Shown piece by piece: positions 54,772 through 63,990 of a DNA stretch of 64,000 nt; the stretch's first letter is position 1; every line of letters starts with the position of its first letter. Under the pieces are notes generated by a model that saw only the letters and a list, made by a program, of their open reading frames with translations, made no database searches and was not told where the DNA came from. A program made the position numbers and the translations under genes. Source of the stretch: Celeribacter persicus (GTDB lineage: Bacteria > Pseudomonadota > Alphaproteobacteria > Rhodobacterales > Rhodobacteraceae). Location: NCBI RefSeq assembly GCF_003050785.1, contig NZ_QAOH01000003.1, forward strand, positions 1-64,000. The letters run 5' to 3'.

Positions 54772-55200
54772 TCAATCCTGCGATTGCGCGCGCTTCCTGG
54801 CATCCGCCTTGAGCCAGTTCTTAGCCGTTTGAGCGAAAAACCACCCGCTTGCATAGTAAACCACCAGAAGCAGCACAAGCGACACAGCGGCCATGATGAG
54901 CAACACGCTCGGTTCTCGCAACTCCGGCATGGCAAAAGCCACGAACCACACCACGACGACGCCAAAGATCAGATTCACCAGCGTTGCCATACGGGCAAAC
55001 GCACGTTTCTCCGATTTGTCAGGAACGCGACTTTCTTTCTTGGCAAAGAAATTACCCTCGAAAGAAGCCGCACCGATAACCGCAGCGATCCCGGCCGCAG
55101 AACCGCCGTTGAAACCGAGCAGGCTTTCCAGAAACGTCAGGACAAGCCCAACCAGAATGGAGAGCCCAATCAGAATTCCAGTGTAGCGTAAAATCTTCAT
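54772..55200 (-). CDS. small four-helix membrane protein (ABZJ_00895-like)
   Basis: A 142-residue hydrophobic protein with helices at about 7-25, 33-48, 73-92 and 98-120. The pattern G-FNGGSAAGIAAVIGAASFEGNFFAK recalls the ABZJ_00895 family, but I cannot be sure from sequence alone. Function unknown. It starts MKILRYTGILIGLSILVGL and lies between pdxJ and the exported protein, on the same strand, an insertion into the common pdxJ-acpS order. Confidence 0.6.
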   Translation of the reverse strand: MKILRYTGILIGLSILVGLVLTFLESLLGFNGGSAAGIAAVIGAASFEGNFFAKKESRVPDKSEKRAFARMATLVNLIFGVVVVWFVAFAMPELREPSVLLIMAAVSLVLLLVVYYASGWFFAQTAKNWLKADARKRAQSQD

Positions 55201-55221
55201 ATCGTTACCCTTTTTTACGTT

Positions 55222-55968
55222 TTAACCTGCACGTACCTCGTCCATCAGGCGGCGCATTTCCTGAATGGCCTGAATGATACCGCGAAAAATCGCTTCGCCG
55301 ATCAGGAAATGCCCGATGTTCAGCTCGGCGATCTCCGGCAGAGCGGCGATCGGCTTCACCGTGTCATAGGTCAGGCCGTGACCTGCGTGCACTTCAAGCC
55401 CGAGCGAATGCGCGAAGGCAGCCATATCGGTCAGGCGTTTCAACTCGTCGTCACGCTCAGCGAATTTGCCCTCTGCATGGAGATCGCAATAGGCGCCGGT
55501 GTGCAGTTCGACCACGGCAGCGCCGATGCGATGCGCCGCTTCGATCTGTGGCTGATCGGCGGCGATGAAGATCGAAACACGCGATCCGGCGTCGCGCAGG
55601 GGTGCGATGAAATGAGCAAGACGATTTTCCTCGCGGGCGACTTCCAGACCGCCTTCGGTGGTGCGCTCCTCGCGCTTCTCGGGTACGAGACAAATCGCAT
55701 GGGGTTTGTGGCGCAGGGCGATCTGCTGCATCTCGTCGGTCGCGGCCATTTCGAGGTTCAAAGGCACGGAGAGGTTCGAGACCAGCGCCTCGATGTCCGC
55801 ATCGGTGATGTGGCGACGATCTTCGCGCAAATGTGCGGTGATGCCATCGGCCCCCGCCTCCTCGGCGAGTTTCGCCGCACGCACCGGGTCCGGGTAGGCC
55901 GAGCCGCGCGCATTGCGCACGGTAGCGACGTGGTCGATGTTCATGCCAAGACGGAGTTTCTCACTCAT
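55222..55968 (-). CDS. pdxJ: pyridoxine 5'-phosphate synthase
   Basis: A 248-residue TIM-barrel enzyme that condenses aminoacetone phosphate and deoxyxylulose phosphate in vitamin B6 synthesis. It begins [22 protein letters not shown] with the active-site [10 protein letters not shown] motif; [24 protein letters not shown] and the later [11 protein letters not shown] are conserved. Length is normal. It lies upstream of acpS with two small genes in between. Confidence 0.97.
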   Translation of the reverse strand: MSEKLRLGMNIDHVATVRNARGSAYPDPVRAAKLAEEAGADGITAHLREDRRHITDADIEALVSNLSVPLNLEMAATDEMQQIALRHKPHAICLVPEKREERTTEGGLEVAREENRLAHFIAPLRDAGSRVSIFIAADQPQIEAAHRIGAAVVELHTGAYCDLHAEGKFAERDDELKRLTDMAAFAHSLGLEVHAGHGLTYDTVKPIAALPEIAELNIGHFLIGEAIFRGIIQAIQEMRRLMDEVRAG

Positions 55969-56052
55969 GATCTTATTCCCAGACGGTTTGCGTTCGAGCG
56001 GACCATAGCGCGCGGGTCGGGAAAGAAAACCGACAATTTCTGATGAGGACGA

Positions 56053-56703
56053 TCAGGGCTTGTGCGAAGCCTTCTTGGCCTGCTTCTTACGGCGCAACTC
56101 CTCAAGTTTGGCCTTGAGCTTACCACGTCGGCGCGCCTGATAAGCGGTGATCATCGGCAGGGTGATGTAATAGGCGGCCAGCCCCGCCAGAAGACCCGGA
56201 ATGATACCACCGACGAGATAAGGGAAGAAAATCTCGTGCAGAAAGCGGATCAGCGCATCCCAGTTTGTATCACGGTCGGTAAACAGCGCGAGAAAGTTAC
56301 GCCAAAAATCGTCGGCGGCATCGAAGAACTTGCCGATAAAACTGCGCTCATGATGCGGATCGAACCGGGTGCCGAGCAGGAAATGCCCCATCTTGAGCGA
56401 GAGCACCCCGATCGGCACATAGGTCAGTGGATTGCCCACGAAGGTCGCCAGAAGGGCGGCGATGACATTGCCGCGCATCAGCTTCGCGAGAAGAGCGGCG
56501 ATGATGAAATGCAGACCGAAGAACGGGGTGAAGACGGTGAAGACGCCGGCAAAGACACCGCGGGCAATTTTATGGGGCGTGTCGGGCAGACGGTGTAGTC
56601 GGTGTTTCATATAACGTGCGGCCCGCCCCCAGCCGCGCTTCGGCCAGAGGGCTTGCGCCAGCCATTGCTGCGGCGTCAGCTTATCCCGGCGTTTGAAAAC
56701 CAA
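56053..56703 (-). CDS. DUF2062-domain membrane protein
   Basis: A 216-residue protein with three to four transmembrane helices in a DUF2062 domain. It starts MVFKRRDKLTPQQWLAQALWPKRGWGRAARYMKHRL, then shows the family's ARGVFAGVFTVFTPFFGLHF with GNPLTYVPIG and a very basic C-terminus. Function unknown; homologues often follow rsh genes, as here (20-bp gap). It may assist envelope or lipid processes, which is a guess. Confidence 0.85.
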   Translation of the reverse strand: MVFKRRDKLTPQQWLAQALWPKRGWGRAARYMKHRLHRLPDTPHKIARGVFAGVFTVFTPFFGLHFIIAALLAKLMRGNVIAALLATFVGNPLTYVPIGVLSLKMGHFLLGTRFDPHHERSFIGKFFDAADDFWRNFLALFTDRDTNWDALIRFLHEIFFPYLVGGIIPGLLAGLAAYYITLPMITAYQARRRGKLKAKLEELRRKKQAKKASHKP

Positions 56704-56723
56704 TGTCTCTCCCGTAGCGCCCG

Positions 56724-58841
56724 TCAGGGCCGCCTGTCCAAGTTCCTGTACCGGCGCACCCGTGCCACGTCACTTTCCGCTTCGAGTGCCAGCATCACCG
56801 CATGGAGATGCTCCACATCCCGAAGGTCCACGTCCACGATCAGACGATAGAAGTCGGGCTTGCGATCCTCAAAGCGCAGATCGGAAATATTCGCCTTCTG
56901 CTCACCGATCAGCGTGCATATCCGCCCCAGCACCCCGGTGTCGTTCGAGATCGTGATGTCGAGCGACACGGTATAATCTGGTGCGTGCGGCCCCGAATGC
57001 CATTGCAGGTCGATCCAGCGGTTGGTCTCCGTCTCAAGTTCTTCGAGACAGGGGCAGTCGATGGCATGGATCACCACGCCCTTGCCGCGATAGGTGATGC
57101 CGACGATACGTTCGCCCGGGACCGGTTGGCAACATTGCGCACGGTTGTAGCTTTCGCCCTCGGAAAGACCCAAAATCGCACGCTTCGAATCGATTGCCGC
57201 ACTTTCGCGCACCAGTTCCGGGTAAACCGTGCGCACCACGTCGGAGGCCGCGAGTTCAGCGGAGCCGAGCCGGGCCAGCAATTCCTCGGTGGTCCCCAGA
57301 GACATCTGCTTCGCCGCTGTCGCGAGCGCCTTCTCAGACGCTTTCTTGCCGACATGTTCAAATGCAACACGGGCCAGTTCACGCCCCAGCTTGACGAAAC
57401 GCTCGCGGTCCTCTTCACGCAGGGACTTGCGGATCGCCGCCTTGGCCCGTCCCGTCACAACGATGTCGAGCCATGTGCCCTGCGGTCGCTGCCCCTCCGC
57501 GGTGAGAATTTCCACCGACTGACCGTTCTTCAGCCGGGTCCAAAGCGGCACACGGATACCGTCCACTTTGGCGCCGACACAGCTGTCGCCGATGCGGGTG
57601 TGGATCGCGTAGGCGTAATCCAACGGTGTCGCGCCTTTCGGCAGGGACACCACCTCTCCCTTCGGCGTGAAGGTGAAGACCTTGTCGGAATACATCTCCA
57701 GCTTGACGTGTTCGAGGAATTCGGAGTGATCCTCCGCATTCTCGAAGCGCTCGGTAAGCTGGGCCAGCCATTTCGCCGGATCGACGGCAAAGGGGTTCTG
57801 CGCCCGCACCCCGTCACGATAGGACCAGTGCGCGGCCACGCCACTTTCGGCCACTTCGTGCATCTGGCGGGTGCGAATCTGCACCTCCACCCGCTTGCCG
57901 TCCCGACCCGACACCGTGGTGTGGATCGAGCGGTAGCCGTTGGATTTCGGCTGGCTGATGTAATCCTTGAACCGGGTCGGCACGGCGCGCCAGCGTTGGT
58001 GAATCACACCGAGGACACGGTAACAATCCATCTCCGAACGAGTGATGACACGGAAACCGTAAATATCGGAGAGGCGGGAGAAACTTTGCTGTTTCTCCTC
58101 CATCTTGCGCCAGATCGAATAGGGTTTCTTCGCCCGCCCGAACACGTCGGCGTCGATGTCCTCACGCTCCAGTTCGGCACGGATGTCATTGGTAATCTTG
58201 TGGATCACATCGCCGGTTTCGCGTTGCAACGTGATAAAGCGACGGATGATCGAGTTGCGCGCCTCCGGGTTGATCACCCGAAAGCTCAAGTCCTCGAGTT
58301 CCTCACGCATCCATTGCATCCCCATGCGACCGGCAAGCGGCGCGAAGATATCCATGGTCTCGCGCGCTTTCTGGAGCTGTTTTTCGGGACGCATCGACTT
58401 GATCGTCCGCATGTTGTGCAGACGGTCGGCGAGTTTCACGAGGATCACCCGCAGGTCCTTCGACATGGCCATGAACAGTTTGCGGAAGTTCTCCGCCTGT
58501 TTGGTCTCCGTCGAAGAGAGTTGCAGGTTGGTGAGTTTCGTCACCCCATCCACCAACTCGGCGATCTCTTCGCCGAACTTGCGCGCGACTTCGCTGTACG
58601 AGGCGCGGGTGTCCTCGATCGTGTCGTGCAACAGCGCCGTGATGATCGTCGCATCGTCGAGCGATTGCTCGGTCAGGATGGCGGCAACGGCAACGGGATG
58701 GGTGAAATAAGGTTCGCCGGAGCGGCGAAACTGCCCCTCATGCATCTCACGCCCGTAGGCATAGGCCTCGCGGATCAGATCGGCATTTGTCTTGGGGTTG
58801 TAGTTGCGGACCAGCGCGATCAGGTCTTCGACGTCGATCAT
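56724..58841 (-). CDS. bifunctional (p)ppGpp synthetase/hydrolase (RSH)
   Basis: A 705-residue Rel/SpoT homologue that makes and degrades the stringent-response alarmone. The HD hydrolase domain carries TALLHDTIEDT with the HDxxED motif. The synthetase domain shows YGFRVITRS and SNGYRSIHTTV. TGS (VFTFTPKGEVVSLPKGAT) and ACT (about 630-700) domains follow. Both activities look intact, so it is bifunctional, as usual where it is the only long RSH. It is downstream of rpoZ and precedes DUF2062. Confidence 0.95.
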   Translation of the reverse strand: MIDVEDLIALVRNYNPKTNADLIREAYAYGREMHEGQFRRSGEPYFTHPVAVAAILTEQSLDDATIITALLHDTIEDTRASYSEVARKFGEEIAELVDGVTKLTNLQLSSTETKQAENFRKLFMAMSKDLRVILVKLADRLHNMRTIKSMRPEKQLQKARETMDIFAPLAGRMGMQWMREELEDLSFRVINPEARNSIIRRFITLQRETGDVIHKITNDIRAELEREDIDADVFGRAKKPYSIWRKMEEKQQSFSRLSDIYGFRVITRSEMDCYRVLGVIHQRWRAVPTRFKDYISQPKSNGYRSIHTTVSGRDGKRVEVQIRTRQMHEVAESGVAAHWSYRDGVRAQNPFAVDPAKWLAQLTERFENAEDHSEFLEHVKLEMYSDKVFTFTPKGEVVSLPKGATPLDYAYAIHTRIGDSCVGAKVDGIRVPLWTRLKNGQSVEILTAEGQRPQGTWLDIVVTGRAKAAIRKSLREEDRERFVKLGRELARVAFEHVGKKASEKALATAAKQMSLGTTEELLARLGSAELAASDVVRTVYPELVRESAAIDSKRAILGLSEGESYNRAQCCQPVPGERIVGITYRGKGVVIHAIDCPCLEELETETNRWIDLQWHSGPHAPDYTVSLDITISNDTGVLGRICTLIGEQKANISDLRFEDRKPDFYRLIVDVDLRDVEHLHAVMLALEAESDVARVRRYRNLDRRP

Positions 58842-58886
58842 TTTGGTCCGCGAACTCCGTGGATTGGGGCCTTGAGGCCCCGCATC

Positions 58887-59240
58887 TTAATTCTGCCCCT
58901 GCGCTTCCATCAGCGCGCGCAGCAGTTTCTCTTCGGACATATCGTCCTCGGCCGGTTTGTCGGCCTCCTGCCCCATGAGAAGCGCCATCTGATCGTCTTC
59001 CGGCTCATCGACCTCGATCTGGGTCTGGTGGCTTTCGATCATCCGTTCGCGCAGCGCATCGGCGGACTGGGTTTCCTCGGCGATCTCGCGCAGGGCGACA
59101 ACCGGGTTTTTGTCGTTGTCGCGATCCACGGTCAGCGCCGAGCCTGCGGCGATCTCGCGCGCACGGTGGGCCGCGAGCATCACGAGCTCGAAGCGGTTCG
59201 GAACCTTGTCGACGCAATCTTCAACGGTCACGCGGGCCAT
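58887..59240 (-). CDS. rpoZ: DNA-directed RNA polymerase subunit omega
   Basis: A 117-residue omega subunit. It begins [20 protein letters not shown] at ATG 59240; an in-frame extension upstream would add 19 residues without support. The core ends with [12 protein letters not shown], and an acidic tail of about 50 residues follows, a usual alphaproteobacterial extension. Omega aids polymerase assembly and is part of a ppGpp site; its proximity to rsh (45-bp gap) fits. Promoter proposed at 59283-59311. Confidence 0.96.
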   Translation of the reverse strand: MARVTVEDCVDKVPNRFELVMLAAHRAREIAAGSALTVDRDNDKNPVVALREIAEETQSADALRERMIESHQTQIEVDEPEDDQMALLMGQEADKPAEDDMSEEKLLRALMEAQGQN

Positions 59241-59282
59241 GGGATCTCCAATCGTTCGGACGGGGGTGCAATTCAAAGGCTC

Positions 59283-59311
59283 TACATAGGCGAGCACGAA
59301 GCCCTTGACAA
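59283..59311 (-). promoter_or_regulatory. candidate rpoZ-rsh promoter
   Basis: TTGTCA (59306-59311), a 17-bp spacer and TATGTA (59283-59288) on the minus strand, leading to a leader of about 35-40 nt before rpoZ. Confidence 0.5.
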
Positions 59312-59335
59312 GCGCCCTTTCCCGTCATTCTACCC

Positions 59336-59944
59336 CTAATCGACGAGGATTTCGATGCCTTCGAGGGGTTTCACCTCGGATTTTTCCGCCTCAGGACGGG
59401 CCGCGAGCATCTTCGCGACGGTTTTACCGAGGATCGGATGCCGCCAGTCCGGAGCGAGATCGGCAAAGGGAATCAGCATGAAAGCCCGGTCCTGGATGCG
59501 TGGGTGCGGCAGGATCAACCGATCCGGGGCACGCACGCTTTGTTGTGCCAAGGGCAGCTCGATCCAGCTGCTCACCGAGGCCACATCGGGAAAAACCTCA
59601 TCCTCGAAGGCCATCAGATCCAGATCAATCGGACGCCCGGCCCAACGGGTTTCGCGCACTCGCCCGAAGGAATGCTCTACTTCATGCAACAGGGCGAGCA
59701 GTTCTTCCGGGGCCAAAACCGTCTCAATCTCTGCGGCAAAATTGATGTAATCCGGTCCGGCACCCTCGGGAAAACACGGGGTCTCGTAAATCCGGCTGAT
59801 CGCACTGATCCTGCTCCCCTTGCTCTGCAACGCATGCACAGCCGCGCGTAACGTCTCCAGCGGGGCTCCGGCACTTGAAGGCAGATTCGCCCCGAACGCG
59901 ATCCATGCGCGTCTTTTTGCCCAGTCTCCGGTTTGTTTACCCAC
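59336..59944 (-). CDS. folK: 2-amino-4-hydroxy-6-hydroxymethyldihydropteridine pyrophosphokinase
   Basis: A 202-residue HPPK that pyrophosphorylates the pterin in folate synthesis. I choose GTG 59944; a TTG ten codons earlier would give a non-conserved N-terminus. The fold starts AWIAFGANLPS, then SRIYETPCFPEGAGPDYINFAAEI, RWAGRPIDLDLMAFED (catalytic and magnesium aspartates) and LPHPRIQDRAFMLIPF. It is upstream of rpoZ on the same strand with a 95-bp gap. Confidence 0.93.
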   Translation of the reverse strand: MGKQTGDWAKRRAWIAFGANLPSSAGAPLETLRAAVHALQSKGSRISAISRIYETPCFPEGAGPDYINFAAEIETVLAPEELLALLHEVEHSFGRVRETRWAGRPIDLDLMAFEDEVFPDVASVSSWIELPLAQQSVRAPDRLILPHPRIQDRAFMLIPFADLAPDWRHPILGKTVAKMLAARPEAEKSEVKPLEGIEILVD

Positions 59945-60082
59945 TGCCCCCGTCCGCCCTATATATTTAGACAAGTGTTGATTTCGCCGATTTCATACTA
60001 TCTCACTGTGCAGAAAGCCAAGAACAACTGACGTGCCGTGGCCACGGCACATCCAAAAAATACAAGACAAAAGGACCTTTAG

Positions 60083-60643
60083 ATGTTTTACAAAGATGAA
60101 CGGCTTGCCTTGTTCATCGATGGTTCGAACCTTTACGCGGCCGCGAAATCGCTTGGGTTCGATATCGATTACAAACTTCTCCGACAGGAATTCATGCGCC
60201 GCGGCAAGCTGCTGCGCGCCTTCTACTATACCGCCCTGCTGGAGAATGACGACTACTCGCCGATCCGTCCGCTGGTCGACTGGCTGAACTACAACGGCTT
60301 CACCATGGTCACCAAACCGGCCAAGGAATTCACCGACTCGATGGGCCGCCGCAAGATCAAGGGCAACATGGACATCGAACTCGCGGTCAACGCGATGGAA
60401 CTTGCCCCGCATGTCGACCACATCGTGCTGTTCTCCGGCGATGGCGATTTCCGCCCGTTGGTCGAAAGTCTGCAACGTCAGGGTGTGCGCGTCTCCGTGG
60501 TCTCCACGATCAAGACCCAGCCGCCGATGATCGCCGATGAGTTGCGTCGTCAGGCCGACAATTTCATCGAGCTGAACGATCTCAAGGATGTGATCGGACG
60601 CCCGCCGCGCGAACCCCGCGACGACGACGGTTACGACAACTGA
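60083..60643 (+). CDS. NYN-domain (LabA/DUF88-type) protein
   Basis: A 186-residue PIN-like protein. The NYN fold starts RLALFIDGSNLYAAAK with the first acidic residue D14; KGNMDIELAVNAMEL and VLFSGDGDFRPLVESLQRQG carry further metal-binding aspartates. Such proteins are putative RNases of small size. The C-terminus is acidic and disordered (PPREPRDDDGYDN). It is divergent from folK and ends at a terminator. Target RNA unknown. Confidence 0.9.
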   Translation: MFYKDERLALFIDGSNLYAAAKSLGFDIDYKLLRQEFMRRGKLLRAFYYTALLENDDYSPIRPLVDWLNYNGFTMVTKPAKEFTDSMGRRKIKGNMDIELAVNAMELAPHVDHIVLFSGDGDFRPLVESLQRQGVRVSVVSTIKTQPPMIADELRRQADNFIELNDLKDVIGRPPREPRDDDGYDN

Positions 60644-60660
60644 TCCCGGCAACCGAATGC

Positions 60661-60684
60661 AAAGCCCCCCACGCGGGGGCTTTT
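60661..60684 (+). terminator. rho-independent terminator after the NYN gene
   Basis: AAAGCCCCC, loop CACGC, GGGGGCTTT, then T, 18 bp after the NYN stop. Confidence 0.88.
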
Positions 60685-60748
60685 CCCCTCCCGGTCGTTG
60701 CACTCCTGCACGTTCGCCGCTACCTCTGAACAAGATCAGGAGCGCGCC

Positions 60749-61711
60749 ATGACCGATACGACCCCCAAGCCCCCACTCACCCTCTATCTCGCAGCCCCTC
60801 GCGGGTTCTGCGCCGGGGTGGACCGCGCCATCAAGATCGTGGAAATGGCAATTGAGAAATGGGGCCCGCCGGTCTATGTCCGCCATGAGATCGTGCACAA
60901 CAAATTCGTGGTCGACGGGCTCAAGGCCAAGGGCGCAATTTTCGTCGAGGAGTTGAACGATTGCCCGGATGACCGCCCCGTGATCTTTTCCGCCCATGGC
61001 GTGCCGAAAGCCGTGCCTGCCGAAGCCGCCAAACGCGAAATGGTTTATGTCGATGCCACCTGTCCGCTGGTGTCCAAAGTGCACATCGAGGCGGAACGCC
61101 ATCACGCCGACGGCTTGCAGATGATCATGATCGGCCATGCCGGTCACCCGGAAACCATCGGCACCATGGGTCAACTGCCCGAGGGGGAGGTTTTGCTGGT
61201 CGAAACGCCCGAGGATGTGCCGGGGCTTGAGGTACGTGATCCGGAACGGCTTGCCTTCATCACGCAAACCACGCTGTCGGTCGACGATACGGTCGATGTG
61301 ATCGCGGCGCTGCGCGCGCGTTTCCCGAACATCGCCGGCCCGCACAAGGAAGACATCTGTTACGCCACCACCAACCGGCAGGCGGCAGTCAAGGCCATCG
61401 CATCACATATAGACGCTCTTTTGGTCATTGGTGCACCAAACAGTTCAAATAGCAAACGTCTTGTCGAAGTCGGCAAGGCCAATGGCTGCGCTTATTCCCA
61501 GCTTGTGCAGCGTGCGGCCGATATCGACTGGCGCGCACTTGAAGGGATCACTTCAGTGGGAATCACTGCCGGAGCTTCCGCGCCCGAGGTTCTGGTGAAC
61601 GAGGTGATCGACGCCTTCCGCGCCCGTTATGACGTAACCGTGGAACGGGTCGAAACCGCGCAGGAAAACGTCGAATTCAAAGTGCCCCGTGTCTTGAGAG
61701 AGACCGCATGA
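60749..61711 (+). CDS. ispH: 4-hydroxy-3-methylbut-2-enyl diphosphate reductase
   Basis: A 320-residue iron-sulfur enzyme, last step of the MEP isoprenoid pathway. The three cluster cysteines are in [20 protein letters not shown] and the later [12 protein letters not shown] region with [13 protein letters not shown] 60749 has AGGAG upstream; a start 17 codons earlier is inside the preceding spacer. It overlaps the methyltransferase gene by ATGA. Length is typical. Confidence 0.97.
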   Translation: MTDTTPKPPLTLYLAAPRGFCAGVDRAIKIVEMAIEKWGPPVYVRHEIVHNKFVVDGLKAKGAIFVEELNDCPDDRPVIFSAHGVPKAVPAEAAKREMVYVDATCPLVSKVHIEAERHHADGLQMIMIGHAGHPETIGTMGQLPEGEVLLVETPEDVPGLEVRDPERLAFITQTTLSVDDTVDVIAALRARFPNIAGPHKEDICYATTNRQAAVKAIASHIDALLVIGAPNSSNSKRLVEVGKANGCAYSQLVQRAADIDWRALEGITSVGITAGASAPEVLVNEVIDAFRARYDVTVERVETAQENVEFKVPRVLRETA

Positions 61712-62301
61712 GCGAGGCGGATCGCACCATCCCGATCTACGACGCGCAGGCGGGTGCCTATGCTGTGCGCAATGCCGAACTATACGAGTTGCCGCAAGCG
61801 CAGGCCTTCGCGGGCGGGTTGCCGTCAGGAGCACACATTCTCGATTTCGGCTGTGGGCCGGGGCAATATGCAGAATGGTTCGCCACGCAAGGATTTGAGG
61901 TCGAGGCATGGGATGCCTCGGCGGAAATGCTCGCACTTACAGCCCGGCATGAGGGCGTTGCAACGCGGCTTGCACGGTTCGATGCGTTGGAGGCGAAAGA
62001 GGTTTACGATGGCATCTGGGCCAATTTCAGCCTGCTGCATGCGGAGCGTCAGGAGCTACCCGATCTGCTCCACCGCATTCACCGGGCGTTGAAACCCGGA
62101 GGTGTCTTTCACATCGCCATGAAGCTCGGAGAGGGTGCCGGACCGGACAAGCTTGGGCGGTATTATACCTATTACGGCGAGGCGGAACTCGAAGACCTGC
62201 TGCACGCAGCGAGGTTTACCGTCCAGGATCGGCGGCTGTTTGGCGGCGTGGGGCTTGACGGCACCGCCGGGCACTATATCACCCTGCTCTGTCATGGCTG
62301 A
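61708..62301 (+). CDS. class I SAM-dependent methyltransferase
   Basis: A 197-residue methyltransferase. The SAM-binding motif I is [12 protein letters not shown] (about residues 45-56), followed by [11 protein letters not shown] and a motif [10 protein letters not shown]. Substrate unknown. It overlaps ispH by ATGA and rnhA by eight bases, so it is translationally coupled to both. No further domain is present. Confidence 0.9.
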   Translation: MSEADRTIPIYDAQAGAYAVRNAELYELPQAQAFAGGLPSGAHILDFGCGPGQYAEWFATQGFEVEAWDASAEMLALTARHEGVATRLARFDALEAKEVYDGIWANFSLLHAERQELPDLLHRIHRALKPGGVFHIAMKLGEGAGPDKLGRYYTYYGEAELEDLLHAARFTVQDRRLFGGVGLDGTAGHYITLLCHG

Positions 62302-62755
62302 ATTCTACGCATATACCGACGGAGCTTGCTCCGGAAATCCCGGTCCCGGCGGGTGGGGCGCTTTGCTCGTCGCAAAAGACGGAGACAAGGTGCTCAAAGA
62401 GCGCGAACTCAAGGGCGGCGAGGCGGAAACCACCAACAACCGGATGGAGCTTCTGGCCGCGATCACCGCGCTCGAAACGCTGGAGCGCCCCTCGCACATC
62501 ACCGTCGTGACCGACAGCGCCTATGTGAAAAACGGCGTCACCGGCTGGATTCACGGCTGGAAACGCAACGGCTGGAAAACCGCCGCGAAAAAGCCGGTGA
62601 AGAATGTCGATCTCTGGCAGAGGCTCGACGATGCGCAAAAGCGGCACGATGTAACTTGGGAATGGGTCAAGGGCCACGCCGGTCACCCGGAGAACGAGCG
62701 CGCCGATGAACTGGCCCGCGCAGGCATGGCACCGTTCAAGAAGGCGACGTCATGA
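62294..62755 (+). CDS. rnhA: ribonuclease H
   Basis: A 153-residue RNase HI that degrades RNA in RNA-DNA hybrids. It begins [22 protein letters not shown] with D9 as the first catalytic residue; [20 protein letters not shown] and [11 protein letters not shown] hold the other acidic ligands. ATG 62294 overlaps the methyltransferase end; the longer in-frame start lies inside that gene. It overlaps the TRIC gene by ATGA. Confidence 0.96.
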   Translation: MAEFYAYTDGACSGNPGPGGWGALLVAKDGDKVLKERELKGGEAETTNNRMELLAAITALETLERPSHITVVTDSAYVKNGVTGWIHGWKRNGWKTAAKKPVKNVDLWQRLDDAQKRHDVTWEWVKGHAGHPENERADELARAGMAPFKKATS

Positions 62756-63375
62756 CCCCTCTCGCGGCTCTCGATTATGCCTCCGTAATCGTCTTCGCGA
62801 TCTCCGGTGCACTCGCCGCCTCCCGCGCCCAGCTCGATCTTGTCGGCTTCGCCTTTGTCGCCTGTCTGACCGCCGTGGGTGGCGGCACGCTGCGTGACGT
62901 GCTTCTCAATCGCGATGCGGTGTTCTGGATCGCCGATCCGGCCTATATCGTCATTGCCTGTCTCGTGGCTGCCGTCGTGTTCTTTACCGCGCATCTGTTC
63001 GAGAGCCGCCAGAAAGCCCTGATGTGGGCCGATGCCGTGGCGCTGTCCGTCGCCGTCGCCGCAGGTGCCGGGGTCGCGCTCAAGCTCGGGCAGCCCCCGG
63101 TGATCGTCGCGCTCATGGGGGTCGCGACCGGCTGTTTCGGCGGGCTGATGCGGGATGTGGTCTGTAACGAGGTACCATTGGTGCTTAAGCAAGGCGAACT
63201 TTACGCCTCGGCCGCACTGGCCGGAGCGCTCGCCCTGCTTTTTGCATCCTACATAGAACTTCCGAGCATTTTTGAATTCATTTTCTGTGGTATTCTGACA
63301 TTTACGCTGCGGGCAGGTAGCATGATCTGGGGCTGGTCTCTGCCTGTCTACAAATCACGCCCCCCTAAAAACTGA
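62752..63375 (+). CDS. trimeric intracellular cation channel (TRIC/UPF0126) family protein
   Basis: A 207-residue membrane protein with seven helices in two UPF0126 repeats. Each repeat shows the glycine kink motif ([13 protein letters not shown] and [13 protein letters not shown]), the signature of bacterial TRIC channels that conduct monovalent cations. It starts [19 protein letters not shown] and overlaps rnhA by ATGA. The gene is convergent with the small membrane-protein genes that follow. Confidence 0.92.
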   Translation: MTPLAALDYASVIVFAISGALAASRAQLDLVGFAFVACLTAVGGGTLRDVLLNRDAVFWIADPAYIVIACLVAAVVFFTAHLFESRQKALMWADAVALSVAVAAGAGVALKLGQPPVIVALMGVATGCFGGLMRDVVCNEVPLVLKQGELYASAALAGALALLFASYIELPSIFEFIFCGILTFTLRAGSMIWGWSLPVYKSRPPKN

Positions 63376-63379
63376 GCTC

Positions 63380-63517
63380 TCACGCCTTGATATACCAAGT
63401 TGCCGCCACTGCGAGACAACAGGCGACGAACCATCCTCCGGGGCGGAACATGAGCCAGAGCGCGAGGCTGAAGAGCACGCGCGCGATCATCCCCGGGATG
63501 GACAATAACCAGATCAT
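63380..63517 (-). CDS. tiny two-helix membrane protein
   Basis: A 45-residue product, MIWLLSIPGMIARVLFSL then FRPGGWFVACCLAVAATW, with two hydrophobic helices separated by FRPGG. The ATG overlaps the stop of the next gene upstream (ATGA), which supports translation despite the small size. No family is recognised. It is convergent with the TRIC gene. Confidence 0.6.
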   Translation of the reverse strand: MIWLLSIPGMIARVLFSLALWLMFRPGGWFVACCLAVAATWYIKA

Positions 63518-63753
63518 TTCCGGCCCGTGATCGCTTTCCACGCCCAGATCAGCGCCATCGCCCCAAGGATCGCACCGACGAAACCCGCAGCTATGCCCGA
63601 GAGCATCAGCAGGAAGCGCAACACCAGCCCGCCGATCAGTGCCCCGAGCATGCCGATGACAACCGTGGTGATCAGATCGGTTTTCAAATCCATGACACGG
63701 GTCGCAATGAAACCCGCCGCAGCGCCGACAATGATCAGGAAGAGAACGGGCAT
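63514..63753 (-). CDS. GlsB/YeaQ/YmgE-family small membrane protein
   Basis: A 79-residue protein with three helices. The family pattern is clear: GAAAGFIATRVMDLKTDLIT, TVVIGMLGALIGGLVLRFL and GIAAGFVGAILGAMALIWAWK. Members are stress-inducible membrane proteins of unknown function. It overlaps the tiny gene downstream by ATGA and follows another family member 9 bp upstream. Confidence 0.8.
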   Translation of the reverse strand: MPVLFLIIVGAAAGFIATRVMDLKTDLITTVVIGMLGALIGGLVLRFLLMLSGIAAGFVGAILGAMALIWAWKAITGRK

Positions 63754-63762
63754 GGGTGCCTC

Positions 63763-63990
63763 CTATCTTTTCCGCCAATGGGTCGGTACGATGATCAGCG
63801 CACCGATTGAGGAGGCGATGGCATTCAGCCCCGGTGAGCCGAATCCGATGCCGAACATCAGCCGGACAAAATAGGCCAGAAACGCGCCGCCCACACAGAT
63901 GATGATCGAGGGCAGGATGCCGTTGCGGGTGAAACCGGTCCGCTCGCTGGCGTAGCCGACGATGCCCGCGATCACGATGGTGCCGATCAT
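63763..63990 (-). CDS. second GlsB/YeaQ/YmgE-type small membrane protein
   Basis: A 75-residue protein, MIGTIVIAGIVGYASERTGFTRN, with three helices and the family pattern GFTRNGILPSIIICVGGAFLAY. ATG 63990 is used; a GTG directly before it is also possible. Upstream sequence is cut by the window end. It is the first of three small membrane-protein genes here, so the unit may be an operon starting near the window edge. Confidence 0.65.
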   Translation of the reverse strand: MIGTIVIAGIVGYASERTGFTRNGILPSIIICVGGAFLAYFVRLMFGIGFGSPGLNAIASSIGALIIVPTHWRKR

